64,000 bases of DNA from Crocinitomix catalasitica ATCC 23190 (GCF_000621625.1 NZ_JHXV01000008.1:144695-208694), one strand, 5' to 3'. Positions 43,378-53,958 are shown, counted from the first letter of the stretch. The notes: generated by a model not told the origin, from the letters alone. Program-made: numbers and translations.

Positions 43378-44067
43378 TTATTGAAAGAGGATCGTTTCAG
43401 CACCTGAATCCATTGTGTCTAATCCTTCTCCGGAAATATACGAATAGGAATAGACTGCAAATTCCTCCGAGAATGTTCCGAAAGAAGAAAACCAGGTGCC
43501 TTCATCGCCTGCAACCCTTGCCAATTCTTCTTCATGAATTAAATTAAAATCTTTATCAACATAATAACAATGTAAGGATTCATTAATCTCGCCCATTTGG
43601 TAAGTGATGAAAATATAATTATCATCCTTTTGAGTGTATGAATGCGCATATCCTGAAAAATAACCGATATCCCATACCTTTCCGATAGCGGCGTTTTCAC
43701 TATTGGTTAACCAAGCATAATCATCTAAATCATTTTCTGTATCGTATATCGTTGTTATAAAGGATGTGTCGGCAGCAAATTCCTCATAATTAGAAGCGAT
43801 AAATCGCCAGCCAAAATCGATATTTCTTTTAAATGCGAATTTGAATAACCTTAAAAAATCTTCTAAATAAATAAGACTGTCCGTTGGTAAAGCAATGCTC
43901 ACAACAGGTTCTTTCTTTTTCTGGATGTTTTCTTTTGTCTTCTCTGAAGTGATACTTGGTTTGATAGATGCTGAACTTTGACCACTAGATGATCCAGCTT
44001 CGTTCGTGCAGCTTTCAACTGCAAACATTAGAATAAGAGCCAATCCGAAAATTGAAATAAATTTCAT
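43378..44067 (-). CDS. Lipoprotein of unknown function
   Basis: An SPII signal (ALILMFAVESC, Cys20) is followed by a Ser/Gly/Lys-rich linker to about residue 52. A soluble domain of about 175 residues has strands and helices such as SLIYLEDFLRLFKFAFKRNIDFGWRFIAS, NYIFITYQMGEI and FAVYSYSYISGEG. No family is recognised, though the organisation is typical of Bacteroidota outer-membrane lipoproteins. It converges with the acyltransferase operon (24 bp between the DltX stop and its own stop), so it is not part of that operon. Confidence 0.55.
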   Translation of the reverse strand: MKFISIFGLALILMFAVESCTNEAGSSSGQSSASIKPSITSEKTKENIQKKKEPVVSIALPTDSLIYLEDFLRLFKFAFKRNIDFGWRFIASNYEEFAADTSFITTIYDTENDLDDYAWLTNSENAAIGKVWDIGYFSGYAHSYTQKDDNYIFITYQMGEINESLHCYYVDKDFNLIHEEELARVAGDEGTWFSSFGTFSEEFAVYSYSYISGEGLDTMDSGAETILFQ

Positions 44068-44250
44068 TGATAAGTTATTGATTAAATCGACTGTGAAATT
44101 AAACTTTTAATCTCATACAATATACTTATTCAATTGTTTAAAGGGTATTTTTCTTGATATTTTAAACCACGCCCCTAATTCGTATTCCACTTTGACTCAT
44201 TGAAAAAGGACATTGCCTAATTGTTGGTTTTAAAATGGTTAATGAGGATG

Positions 44251-44258
44251 TATGTTTG
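44251..44258 (+). promoter_or_regulatory. Probable -7 element for the DUF4139 gene
   Basis: TATGTTTG matches TAnnTTTG and lies 22 bp before the start at 44281. The nearest TTG is 24 bp upstream, a little beyond the usual spacing. Confidence 0.35.
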
Positions 44259-44280
44259 ATGTCTAGTTAAAATACGACAC

Positions 44281-45924
44281 ATGAAAATAGAAAAATTTAT
44301 AGTCCTCAGTTTCATATTGATCTCACCGTTTTTTGTTCGCGCAACGAATGTTGTGGAATTGAAAACAAAAGTGAATAAAGCAACCGTTTTTACAGAAGGC
44401 GCACAATTGTCGAGGGTGCAGAAAATTAGTTTGAAAAAAGGCGAAAACACCATTCGTTTTACTGAATTGGAAAAGGATGTGAACTTAAATTCAATACAAT
44501 TATTTGGGCTGAACGGGAATGATAATATCTCAGTTGTTTATACACGTTTTACGCACGAAGCGAAAGTTCAACCTACAGTAATTAAGTTAATTGCTGTGAT
44601 GCAAGACTCTTTGGATGATTTAACGCGCAAAATTTCTTTACGGAGCAATGAAATTCAAAATTTGCAAGGTGAAAAGAACTTGATTTTGGCACATAAAGAT
44701 GTTGGCCTTAAAACGGAAGAGACAATGGTTAATCGTCTGTCAACGTTGACGAAGTTTTATCGTTTAAGTACCAATGAGATTGATGAATTAATTTATGATT
44801 TACAGGTTGAGGTCAATGAATTCAATGGCATAAAGAATGCTGTACAATCGAGGTTTAATCGCCAAGTTGCTAAAAAGATGATGGGTGTAGTTGAGGCTAA
44901 AATATATGCTGTTAAAGATATCAGCATGTCTTTTGAATTAAATTATTTGGTCACCAATGTCAACTGGATGCCTTTTTACGAAATTAAATCTGCTGGACTT
45001 TCATCGCCTTTAAAGGTGGTTTGTAAAGCTACTATAAACCTGAATACAGGGGTCGATTGGGATAATGTAGAGATGGTGCTTTCAACAAGAAAACCAGAAG
45101 TGTTGTGTAGAGTGCCGGAAGTGCATCCTTGGGTTTTACATTTTCAAGAGAGTCACCAGAAATTTGCGCAACAAGATCAGTTTGTCAATAATCAAGCGAT
45201 CTCCAATTCTTATATTCCTTTGGATGCACCAATGAATGTTTATGAACCTGCAGTGAGTAGTTCGAGTACTAGTGCTTATTTGTCCCGTTTTAAAAACGCA
45301 GCACATAAGATGATCAATAAAGAATTTGAAGATGATATCCCTTATACAATTGGAGGCGAAAACGGAATTGCAGTGATGGTTTTAGATGAATTTGATATGC
45401 AAGCGGATTATATGTATTATGCCGTTCCAAAATACGACCAGCATGTATATCTTGTTGCGGAAATTGCCGAATGGGAACAGCACGATTTGATTCCTGCCTA
45501 TGCGAATATATTCTTAGAAGGATCTTATGCGGGTAAGTTATTTATCGACCCTACTTCAATTGATGAAAAATTGACATTGATGTTAGGTAAAGATCCAGAT
45601 ATTTTAGTGGAACGTAAAAAAGTAGATCAGTTTGATGAAAAGCAATTGAATCTTTTGGGCAGTACTTCTACAACTGAAATATCTATTGAGATTAACGTAA
45701 AAAGTAAACGTAAAAATGACATCAAATTGGTATTAAAAGACCAAGTTCCAATTTCTAATAACGAAGAAATTGAAGTGAATATAAAAAACATATCTAAAGC
45801 TGATAAGGACGATAAAACAGGTGTTTTAACTTGGACGTATGACCTAAAAGCATTGAGTACTGTTCAACATAAAATACAATACGAAGTAAAGAAACCAAAG
45901 AATAAGAAGATCTATAATTTCTAA
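44281..45924 (+). CDS. DUF4139 (mucoidy inhibitor MuiA-like) secreted protein
   Basis: A signal peptide (residues 1-20, ending VRA) precedes the DUF4140 N-terminal domain (VNKATVFTEGAQLSRVQKISLKKGENTIRFTELEKDVNLNSIQL), a central coiled coil (about 95-190), and the DUF4139 domain (LNYLVTNVNWMPFYEIKS...CKATINLNTGVDWDNVEMVLSTRKP), ending in LTWTYDLKALSTVQHKIQYEVKKPKNKK. This order and 547-residue length match the MuiA-like family, which occurs in many bacteria and has no settled biochemical function. An extracytoplasmic, envelope role is likely. It converges with the T9SS gene to its right (5 bp between stops). Confidence 0.85.
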   Translation: MKIEKFIVLSFILISPFFVRATNVVELKTKVNKATVFTEGAQLSRVQKISLKKGENTIRFTELEKDVNLNSIQLFGLNGNDNISVVYTRFTHEAKVQPTVIKLIAVMQDSLDDLTRKISLRSNEIQNLQGEKNLILAHKDVGLKTEETMVNRLSTLTKFYRLSTNEIDELIYDLQVEVNEFNGIKNAVQSRFNRQVAKKMMGVVEAKIYAVKDISMSFELNYLVTNVNWMPFYEIKSAGLSSPLKVVCKATINLNTGVDWDNVEMVLSTRKPEVLCRVPEVHPWVLHFQESHQKFAQQDQFVNNQAISNSYIPLDAPMNVYEPAVSSSSTSAYLSRFKNAAHKMINKEFEDDIPYTIGGENGIAVMVLDEFDMQADYMYYAVPKYDQHVYLVAEIAEWEQHDLIPAYANIFLEGSYAGKLFIDPTSIDEKLTLMLGKDPDILVERKKVDQFDEKQLNLLGSTSTTEISIEINVKSKRKNDIKLVLKDQVPISNNEEIEVNIKNISKADKDDKTGVLTWTYDLKALSTVQHKIQYEVKKPKNKKIYNF

Positions 45925-45929
45925 GACTT

Positions 45930-48032
45930 TTAATGGAGTACAAACTTCTGTGTAGAGATTTGTGCTCCATTCTCACTTTTTGCAGCAATAAAATACAACC
46001 CTTTAGCAAAAGCGTTCATGTTAATTTGACTTTGTCCTTGTTGAATGGATTGTTGCCAGATTAATTCGCCCACAGCCGAATAGATTTCAATATTAGTCGC
46101 ATTGGTTACAGTTATGTTTATATTCCCTTTGGTTGGGTTAGGGTGGATGCGCATGTTTAGTGAGGTTGCATTGTTAACTAGACTAAGCGGACCAGAATTG
46201 ATACATTCGGTGGTGTCGGGACAACCGTCAACCCGGATGATTGCGGCGTAGTTACCTTCAGTTCGAGGAAAGAAATATTGTTCGGTTTGACCAGGGATTA
46301 ATTCAAAATCATTATCACAATCTACCCATTTATAATAAATGCGTTCACCTGCTGGATGTGCTTGATACAAACCGCCTTCAAAAGTCAAGCTACCTGGATG
46401 ATCATAAAAATCTAAATTGATTGATAAAATCTTTTCGCAGCCAAAATATACTATCGTGTCAGAATAGGATCCTGGAACATAATAGGTTTCATCTCCGCTC
46501 GGTACCGTATAAGATTCACATGCGGTTAAATTGAGTGTGTCTCGCATTCCGTCTTGGCATAAATTTAGTTTCCATAAAAAATAATCATCGGCTCTTGGAA
46601 TGCTGGCATAGCCTCCTTCTAAATTAAAATTAGTCTCTGTTTCTTGACATTCTCCATAACATAGCATTTGATCACCTTGTATGTGTATGTCTCTAATGGT
46701 TTCATTTCCATATGCCTCAGAGCCATGTGCCCATAATAATTCTCCGTCTGTATTAAATTTTTGAATAAAAAAGTCAGTATTTATACCCCAATCATCAGGT
46801 GTTTCAACCATTAGTGTTCCAGCTGTAGGATCAAGATCTGCATCACCATTTTCATAATTCCCTGTTAAATAAATATATCCATCACTATCCTGTTGCATTG
46901 CTGATGGAGTGATTGTTGCAGTGCCACCAACGTGGTTGGCCCATACAAAATCACCTTCTTCATCTAGTTTAAGTAGGAACGAATTTGTACCACTACCTGT
47001 GTATAAATTATATTCATCGATGCCAGGATCGAAGTCAGCAATGTCTCCGTGAAAACCGTATATATAAACCCCATTTGCATCTGACAAAATACTAATTGGA
47101 AACACACCATCAATTTGTTTGGCCCAAATAAAGTTTCCATCACTATCAAGTTTTATTATACACATTGAAGAAGATCTTGATGCGGTCATAGGATAAATCC
47201 CATCACCTGGATCTGCATCGATAGTGCCTCGAAAATATGCTGTAGCATAATATTCGTTATCAGCATTTATACTTAAATCAATTATGTTACTCCATCCCGA
47301 TTCAATTTGGTAAAATGTTTTTACCCAAATAAAATTTCCAACAGGATCTATATTAAGAATAAAGCCAGAATATGATTCACCTCCGGCATCTTTCAAGACT
47401 TCATCTGGTCCATTGTCAAAATCAACAACTCCTGTAAATGCACCTGTAATTGAAAGATTGTCATCGTCATTTGCAGTGACACTATGGATCACATCATAAT
47501 CACTTCCACCATATTTTTGTGCCCAAATAAAATCTCCGTTTTCATCAAGACACCAAACATACCCATCTGGGTAATCGATATCGGATGCTAAAATATAAGT
47601 ATCATCACTTGGGTCAAAATCAAAATCATCAAGAAAAAAACCACAAATAACCACCCGATCCAGTCCTATTAATTGAAAGTCATAAGCAATTGCTCCGGCA
47701 TCACCATCTGGAATATCTTGAAGCATTTTAGTCCACAATAAATCACCATTGGGATCATATTTCACAATATAAGTTGTAAGGTTTTCGATTGAGGATATTA
47801 TATGGATGTCATCACTTAAATCAACATCCGCAGTTCCTTTAATTTTTTCAAGAACATATGTATTTCCCTCAGCATCAACTTCTACAATGTTTGTGTGAGA
47901 GTACGACAATAAAGACACTGACTCTTTATTCGCACTTTTAACCCATTCTAAACTCTGTGTATATCCAATTTGAACAGTGAAAATGAGAGCTAAAACGAAT
48001 AATAGTGATTTATGTAGGGGTAGTATTTTCAT
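45930..48032 (-). CDS. T9SS-secreted SBBP/beta-propeller-type repeat protein
   Basis: A signal peptide (residues 1-25) is followed by at least seven repeats of about 50-60 residues with the patterns TYVLEKIKGTADVDLS, VVICGFFLDDFDFDPS, LSITGAFTGVVDFDNG and IYLTGNYENGDADLDP. Each has a GxF..xxDFDP-type turn, as in SBBP-type propellers. After residue 490 a MAM/Ig-like region follows (LNLTACESYTVPSGD, a common Bacteroidota stalk domain). The end is a T9SS type A domain (IHPNPTKGNINITVTNATNIEIYSAVGELIWQ...GLYFIAAKSENG). A surface role is inferred; no enzymatic motif is visible. Confidence 0.8.
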   Translation of the reverse strand: MKILPLHKSLLFVLALIFTVQIGYTQSLEWVKSANKESVSLLSYSHTNIVEVDAEGNTYVLEKIKGTADVDLSDDIHIISSIENLTTYIVKYDPNGDLLWTKMLQDIPDGDAGAIAYDFQLIGLDRVVICGFFLDDFDFDPSDDTYILASDIDYPDGYVWCLDENGDFIWAQKYGGSDYDVIHSVTANDDDNLSITGAFTGVVDFDNGPDEVLKDAGGESYSGFILNIDPVGNFIWVKTFYQIESGWSNIIDLSINADNEYYATAYFRGTIDADPGDGIYPMTASRSSSMCIIKLDSDGNFIWAKQIDGVFPISILSDANGVYIYGFHGDIADFDPGIDEYNLYTGSGTNSFLLKLDEEGDFVWANHVGGTATITPSAMQQDSDGYIYLTGNYENGDADLDPTAGTLMVETPDDWGINTDFFIQKFNTDGELLWAHGSEAYGNETIRDIHIQGDQMLCYGECQETETNFNLEGGYASIPRADDYFLWKLNLCQDGMRDTLNLTACESYTVPSGDETYYVPGSYSDTIVYFGCEKILSINLDFYDHPGSLTFEGGLYQAHPAGERIYYKWVDCDNDFELIPGQTEQYFFPRTEGNYAAIIRVDGCPDTTECINSGPLSLVNNATSLNMRIHPNPTKGNINITVTNATNIEIYSAVGELIWQQSIQQGQSQINMNAFAKGLYFIAAKSENGAQISTQKFVLH

Positions 48033-48141
48033 AGTTAGACGGTTAGAAAATCAAGTTAGTGAATTCTGTGCATCTAACAATGAAAATCGTGAGGATTTTC
48101 AACTGATTATTCAACTAGAAATAACGATTAAATCCAGAATT

Positions 48142-51100
48142 CTACCAAATTGGGAAGTCTAATTCCATATTCTTAATACGAGAATTAGGAATTTGTCGGC
48201 CATGTGACAATGCCGATACTTTATTGACAACATATTCTTGCAATTCAACCAACATGATGGTACCATTTCCATCTAAATCAGCCGTTCTGTTTTTTAAGCC
48301 TGTCAATAAGCAGTAAGTGAAGAGTCCATTCTTCCATTCGTCACTTTCCATGGCAAATTCTGCACCACCCGCAGAAGAAATAACCGTAGCTCCTGTACCT
48401 TTTCTTAAATCATTAAACAATTCGTTTGACAATCGGGTAGGGGTAGCATTCTCTGTTTTTGTTTCAACACCAGCGCCTACAGCTCTAAATGAAACATCTC
48501 CCTCTTCCTCGGCAGGTGTGTCTTCACTAAAAAACACTTCTTCCTTATCAACCTCTCCTGAATGGCAAGTATCCATGATGAGTAGTTTTTTATTCGCTGC
48601 TGTTTTTTCTAATACCTTCTCTAATTCGGCATAAGCCAATCCTTTAATACTTGGTTTGGTAAAATCGATAGCATAAGTGCCAAAATAATAATCGAAATTG
48701 GCATCTAGTATGCCGTGACCAGCAATAAAAATAATAACAATATCGTCTGGCTGAGCAGCACCTAAAAATGAACTTAATTTTGCAATATTCTCCTTCGTTA
48801 CTTCACTATCGTATAAGTGTTTGGTATAAACATTGGCATAAATGTTTTCGCGATTTGTGCCCATTAAACTTGATAAATCCTGTCCATCTTTTACAGGGTA
48901 ATTAAGGTCGTATCTATCATCTTTATAGTCCGCAGTACCAATTGTAACGAGGTATAAATTCTGAGCGGGTTTATCGCCCGATTTTTCAATATAGAAAGTT
49001 TGAATTAAACTCTCAAAACCATTTGAGTTTTGACATGAGACTTGAATTTTATTTAGACCATGAATCAATTTTACGTTTTCGGTGATGTTTTTACTTACTC
49101 CTGTTACTGCTTTACCATTCGCCCCAAATAATGGAACGTTATTTACCCAAATATTATAAGATTTTAGATTCGTTTTATCTTGACAACTGAACGAAACATC
49201 GACTGCTGATGCGCTGGTGATAGCAGGTAAATCATTCGCATTCATTAAGAGGGTAGTAGGAATAGAAGTTAATGAAACGGTTGTGTTTGGTTTGATATTT
49301 AATTTATTAATACGTTTTAAATAGGCTCTATTGTATAGGTCAATAAGATCTGTATCAGTGCACCCCATGTTTTTTAAGACTAAATCAGGGCGATTGTAGA
49401 TAGCATCGAACTGCTCGAAAGGGTACGCTTGATTGCCAATTCTATATGTTACCAAGTCATAACCTTCTTTTGAAACCTTATAATAGTTTTCACTTGTTTT
49501 AAAGATGTAATTATCGCCGTTTGCAACCAATAATACATCTTCAACACCTGTTTCAGGGTTGATTAATTTGAATTGACCACTATTAAAAGTGATACCCACC
49601 ATTCCTTTTGGGTTGATAGAGATGTTTGAGATGTCCTGCGGTTTTACATAGATACTTTTAACAATCTCTTTTGTAAATAAATTTTCAAAATACAATTGAT
49701 TATCTAGAATCGTTATGGCGTAATCTTCGGCCTTGTTTAAAGGAACAGAATATCCGTTAATTTTTAGTTCTTCGGACATTAATAAGTCGAACGTATTGGT
49801 ATTGTACTTAACGATGCCTAGCATTGATTTAACCACCATAAACTGACCGTCTTTACTGAAATTTACAAAAGGGCTTTGTACATAGCCTAAATTGTCAGGT
49901 AATACATTTTCAAATACAAGAGACCAGTTACTCGTGTTAAAGACATAAGTCTTGCTTGTGTTAAAACAAACAGCTAAGTATTTTCCGTCAGGAGAAAAGG
50001 CCAAAGAGTTGGCCTCATACAAGTAGTTAAGATTCGCTTTTGGTCCCGGTGTATATAGTTTTTTTAATATTTTTTTGGATGCTAAATCCATAATAGAAAT
50101 GGCAGAATCTCCAGCGCCAATTACAGCCAAATATTTTTCGTCGGGAGAACATTGTATTTGATTAATAGATAGTTGATAAGAATATAGTGGTTGTGGTGCT
50201 GTTGGTTTACCATTTTCAATATTGTAAAGTCGAATTTCATCTTGCTTTAATTTTGTGATGAGGTAATTACCCTTTGGTGAAAATCTGACAATAGAACTTT
50301 CTTTAATTGCTCTCTTTACTAATCCAACACCAATGTCCTTGCCTTGTTCTTTAGCTGCTTCTGAAATTCCACTTAAATCACCGTTTATTACGTCGCCAAT
50401 TAGATCGCCAAATCGTTTCGCTTTTTTTACTTTCTCATCTACTTTTAATTCTTCATCATTAGGTCGTACCATACCACTAAGATCTCGTGATGGTTTTACC
50501 AATTGAAAAGAACCGTATTTTTCAGCTAAATTAAAATCCCAAAAAGTGAGCGTATGATCGTCGCCAAGTGTGATTAATTTATTCTCTGTTGGATGGAAGT
50601 CAAACGAATATATTGGATTCACTTCCCCATACATTTCTTTAAAAAGTGTACCTCTTTTAAGGTCCCAAATTTTTACAGTATGCTCATACTTGTTATTCGA
50701 TGTTTTTAATTTACCTGTTGCAGCAAACGTACTGCCATCAGGACTGATAGAAATTGCCTCAACCTGACTGTTTTCATTTTCTGAAACCGCATTTTTGAAT
50801 GATTGAATTGATTCGCCTTCAAAATCATATACTTTAATCCCATTGGTTTGATTACTTACAACAATGAAACCTTGTTTGTTATTGATGTCTACTGCGTTAA
50901 TCGGCAGTGTTGATGCGTTAAAACTAAAGCCGTCGGTTAAATTGTTAACTGGAAAAATTTGAACTTTACCACCGTGAGTGACGGTTAATAATTTTGCTCC
51001 ATTTTCTATAAATTTAAGGCCTTGAATACTCGTGAAAGCAATTTTTTCTTGTTGTTTAAATTCGTTATACTCGATATCGTAAATCATTACTTGCCCATTT

Positions 51101-51630
51101 TTACTGCTTGCAGCAAGTAGTTTATCACTCGTAGTAAGATTTGTGATTTCATTATTGATCGAGTAGATAACATTTGATGATTTTATATTAAAAAAGAAAC
51201 CTTCACTAATTTGACCAGTATCATCACCATAATAAAAGGTCATTGGTTTAGCTTTGTTAAGTGCGAAGGATTTTATTTCATGCTCAACACGTAATGTGTC
51301 GACAATCTTCCAACGTTCAATGTCCCAAATTATTAATTGTTTGTTTTTATCAGCACTTATAACCCTCGTTCCTGAGGCGTTAAATGTAAAAGCTGTTGGA
51401 CGTCCATTATGACCTACCAGTTTACCGATGATCTTGCCACTGTTAAAATCCCAAATTTTTATGATATTACTATTGTTATCTGCCGAAGCGATCAATTGAC
51501 CATTTGGACTATGTGAAAGCAGAGTGACTGCTCCTTGAATCTTTTCTTGTGTGATAATTTCAATTTCCTGACTATTGGCAATATTTACCAATAAAATAAT
51601 ATTTAATATAACCAGTAATTGTTTTAACAT
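48142..51630 (-). CDS. Secreted WD40-caspase (peptidase C14) protein
   Basis: A signal peptide (residues 1-20, ending ANS) is followed by two sets of WD40 repeats, about 25-380 and 450-660 (LLSHSPNGQLIASADNNSNIIKIWDFNSGK, FTFNASGTRVISADKNKQLIIWD, SFDFHPTENKLITLGDDHTLTFWDF). An Ig-like module lies at about 810-890. From about 905 a caspase fold follows: YLVTIGTADYKDDRYDLNYPVKDGQDL, then IIFIAGHG with His972 and MDTCHSG with Cys1022, both catalytic residues intact. It is a predicted Cys peptidase activated by binding at the WD40 face. The secretion signal places it outside the cytoplasm, unlike caspase-type defence effectors. The target is unknown. Confidence 0.85.
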   Translation of the reverse strand: MLKQLLVILNIILLVNIANSQEIEIITQEKIQGAVTLLSHSPNGQLIASADNNSNIIKIWDFNSGKIIGKLVGHNGRPTAFTFNASGTRVISADKNKQLIIWDIERWKIVDTLRVEHEIKSFALNKAKPMTFYYGDDTGQISEGFFFNIKSSNVIYSINNEITNLTTSDKLLAASSKNGQVMIYDIEYNEFKQQEKIAFTSIQGLKFIENGAKLLTVTHGGKVQIFPVNNLTDGFSFNASTLPINAVDINNKQGFIVVSNQTNGIKVYDFEGESIQSFKNAVSENENSQVEAISISPDGSTFAATGKLKTSNNKYEHTVKIWDLKRGTLFKEMYGEVNPIYSFDFHPTENKLITLGDDHTLTFWDFNLAEKYGSFQLVKPSRDLSGMVRPNDEELKVDEKVKKAKRFGDLIGDVINGDLSGISEAAKEQGKDIGVGLVKRAIKESSIVRFSPKGNYLITKLKQDEIRLYNIENGKPTAPQPLYSYQLSINQIQCSPDEKYLAVIGAGDSAISIMDLASKKILKKLYTPGPKANLNYLYEANSLAFSPDGKYLAVCFNTSKTYVFNTSNWSLVFENVLPDNLGYVQSPFVNFSKDGQFMVVKSMLGIVKYNTNTFDLLMSEELKINGYSVPLNKAEDYAITILDNQLYFENLFTKEIVKSIYVKPQDISNISINPKGMVGITFNSGQFKLINPETGVEDVLLVANGDNYIFKTSENYYKVSKEGYDLVTYRIGNQAYPFEQFDAIYNRPDLVLKNMGCTDTDLIDLYNRAYLKRINKLNIKPNTTVSLTSIPTTLLMNANDLPAITSASAVDVSFSCQDKTNLKSYNIWVNNVPLFGANGKAVTGVSKNITENVKLIHGLNKIQVSCQNSNGFESLIQTFYIEKSGDKPAQNLYLVTIGTADYKDDRYDLNYPVKDGQDLSSLMGTNRENIYANVYTKHLYDSEVTKENIAKLSSFLGAAQPDDIVIIFIAGHGILDANFDYYFGTYAIDFTKPSIKGLAYAELEKVLEKTAANKKLLIMDTCHSGEVDKEEVFFSEDTPAEEEGDVSFRAVGAGVETKTENATPTRLSNELFNDLRKGTGATVISSAGGAEFAMESDEWKNGLFTYCLLTGLKNRTADLDGNGTIMLVELQEYVVNKVSALSHGRQIPNSRIKNMELDFPIW

Positions 51631-51734
51631 AGTTGTAGTGTAATTGTTTTACAAAAATAAAGATACAAATTAAAGGTTATTTAGAGGATATAACAATAAT
51701 TAGTTCAAGTTATTAAATGAAAAATATAGATTTT

Positions 51735-53261
51735 TTAATCTAAAAGATGGTACAAGAATAAATGGTTTGTATCTGCTATTAATTTCATGCTAACATCAGT
51801 CAGTAAAAGTGAGTCTTGATGGTTGAGGGTTTGGTCGTTTAATATAAGGTAATTGGCCCCTAAATTTTTTATCATAGGAATAGTGTACTTGACATATTCG
51901 GTTTGATAGCCCGACCAACCTTTTCTATTCATTAATGACAACGCGTAATTCGGTGATTTATCCGAGAAAGCAATGATTAAAGTGTCTTTGGTTATGCCAT
52001 TTTTATTCAAGAAATGATCTAAATTGGTATAAGTTGAAAAATGCCAACTTGGCGTAATGAATGGATCATTTATTCGGAACCTACGGATATTAGAAGCATA
52101 ACTGGTATGGAAATACATTGTTGTTAATAATCCGATACCAACTAAAGAAGGGATTGTAGAATTCCACCATTTTTTTTCGCTAAACTTTTGGATGAAAGCA
52201 GTTAATATTAGTGGCATTAAAAACAATACAGGCCAAACGTAATAATCGTGGTTTTTAATCATTACGAAGAATAAAATAGTGAATATTAGTGTCCCGAGAA
52301 TTGATAAGCTCACGAAAGCGAGTGTCAAAGGTTTCTCTTTTGGTTTAAGGATAAAGTAGAGTAGTGTAACCAATATACAGACAATCCCAAACGCAGCTGA
52401 GATATAGCCCGGTAACCAAATGTTAATGAAGTAGAGTTTTAACGTCGCAATCTCTTCGGGTGCAATTTTCCATAGCGGTTGTAATGTTGATAGAAAACAA
52501 TCACAATCAACGGATCTATTATACCAAGTCATATAATAAAACCAGGTTAAAATAAAGAGGGCTGGAATGAAATAAATACCATCTTTAATATTGATTTTTT
52601 TCTCCTTGATTCTAATGAATAAATAGATGCATAAAAAAGCAATATATGGAATGAGGAAAAAGGGTTTAATCATGCCCGCCCATGAGATGAAGAATAAGGA
52701 GAAATAAAGTAAATGTTTTTTGTTTTCGTTGTGCGATCTGAGTAAAAAATACAATCCGATTAGTACAAAATGAAAGGCGATAGGATCGGGTAAGAACTCG
52801 ACGAGATAAACTGAATAAATTGGCAATAAGAAGGGGGACAAGGCTATTATAAAGCTGTATATATGACTTTTAGTGAAATGTAGTGCGATTTTAAAGAGAG
52901 AAAATAGACCGAAAAAACTAACAATTATCCAATTGATTTTGGCGACAATAATATGGTCGCCGAATATCGTTTTTTGGATCGCAATCAAATAATAGAAAAG
53001 CGGAAATTCCCCGACAGCCTTCCCTTGAGAAGTCATCTGATTAAAATAAAGGGAGAAATCAAAAAAGTTGAGCCCGTTATTATAATAGTTTAATATTTGC
53101 GCATAAGTATCTGATTTACGCCAATAATGATACCCACTAATCAGTTCACTATTTAAACCTCTATTTATTTGAAGAGCAACAAAAAAAAGCCAATATAATA
53201 AAGCGAATAGTACAAAAGTGATCCATTTATACTTTATAAGAAAACGAGTTACCTTATCCAT
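51735..53261 (-). CDS. GT-C type membrane glycosyltransferase
   Basis: The 508-residue protein has about 11 membrane helices. The first periplasmic loop holds SGYHYWRKSDTYAQILNYYNNG, with the Asp of the GT39/GT-C type acceptor and donor site. A large soluble C-terminal segment follows the last helix (from about 425, FRINDPFITPSWHFSTY...). The layout is that of polyprenyl-phosphate-sugar-dependent mannosyltransferase-like enzymes. It is the last gene of the PBP1A-scoA-GT-scoB unit, 34 bp after scoB, and probably modifies an envelope polymer or protein. The donor and target are unknown. Confidence 0.7.
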   Translation of the reverse strand: MDKVTRFLIKYKWITFVLFALLYWLFFVALQINRGLNSELISGYHYWRKSDTYAQILNYYNNGLNFFDFSLYFNQMTSQGKAVGEFPLFYYLIAIQKTIFGDHIIVAKINWIIVSFFGLFSLFKIALHFTKSHIYSFIIALSPFLLPIYSVYLVEFLPDPIAFHFVLIGLYFLLRSHNENKKHLLYFSLFFISWAGMIKPFFLIPYIAFLCIYLFIRIKEKKINIKDGIYFIPALFILTWFYYMTWYNRSVDCDCFLSTLQPLWKIAPEEIATLKLYFINIWLPGYISAAFGIVCILVTLLYFILKPKEKPLTLAFVSLSILGTLIFTILFFVMIKNHDYYVWPVLFLMPLILTAFIQKFSEKKWWNSTIPSLVGIGLLTTMYFHTSYASNIRRFRINDPFITPSWHFSTYTNLDHFLNKNGITKDTLIIAFSDKSPNYALSLMNRKGWSGYQTEYVKYTIPMIKNLGANYLILNDQTLNHQDSLLLTDVSMKLIADTNHLFLYHLLD

Positions 53262-53295
53262 TTATTTGGCCTTAATGCCGAATGATTCAGTAAAA

Positions 53296-53952
53296 CTAGA
53301 ATTGCATTTCAGGAACGTTCGCTGGAACTTCCATTTCGCCTTCAGTAGCGGCAATTATTTCTTCAACACTTACACCTGGAGCACGCTCAATTAAATGGAA
53401 CTTACCATTTTTAATTTCTAACACTGCTAAATTCGTAACGATGCGTGTTACACAACCAACACCTGTTAATGGCAAGCTACATTTCTTTAGCAATTTAGAT
53501 TCACCTTTTTTATTGGTGTGCATCATTGCAACAATGATATTTTCTGCTGAAGCAACTAAATCCATGGCACCACCCATGCCTTTGACCATTCTACCTGGGA
53601 TTTTCCAATTGGCAATGTCACCGTTTTGTGCAACTTCCATTGCTCCTAATACGGTTAATTGAACGTGTTTTCCTCGAATCATTGCAAAAGATGTAGCAGA
53701 ATCAAAAATAACACCACCATCCATGATCGTCACAGTTTGTTTACCTGCATTAATTAGATCTGCATCCTCTTCACCTTCAAAAGGGTAAGGGCCCATACCT
53801 AATAATCCATTTTCAGATTGAAACTCAACCTCAATACCTTGAGGAACATAATTGGCAACTAATGTTGGAATGCCTATGCCTAAATTTACATACCACCCAT
53901 TTTGTAATTCTTGTGCAATTCTTTGTGCAATTTGTATTTTATCTAAAGCCAT
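53296..53952 (-). CDS. scoB: 3-oxoacid CoA-transferase, subunit B
   Basis: Subunit B carries the catalytic Glu: here Glu47 in EFQSENGLLGMGP. Also present are GWYVNLGIGIPT at 19-30, MRGKHVQLTVLGAMEV and the GCVTRIVTNLAVLEI segment. It completes, with the ScoA-type subunit encoded 1.9 kb upstream, an enzyme that moves CoA from succinyl-CoA to acetoacetate or related oxoacids, feeding ketone or amino-acid degradation into acetyl-CoA. At 218 residues it has normal length. It starts 6 bp after the GT-C gene, so subunits A and B are separated by an unrelated gene in the same operon. Confidence 0.9.
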   Translation of the reverse strand: MALDKIQIAQRIAQELQNGWYVNLGIGIPTLVANYVPQGIEVEFQSENGLLGMGPYPFEGEEDADLINAGKQTVTIMDGGVIFDSATSFAMIRGKHVQLTVLGAMEVAQNGDIANWKIPGRMVKGMGGAMDLVASAENIIVAMMHTNKKGESKLLKKCSLPLTGVGCVTRIVTNLAVLEIKNGKFHLIERAPGVSVEEIIAATEGEMEVPANVPEMQF

Positions 53953-53958
53953 AATGAT

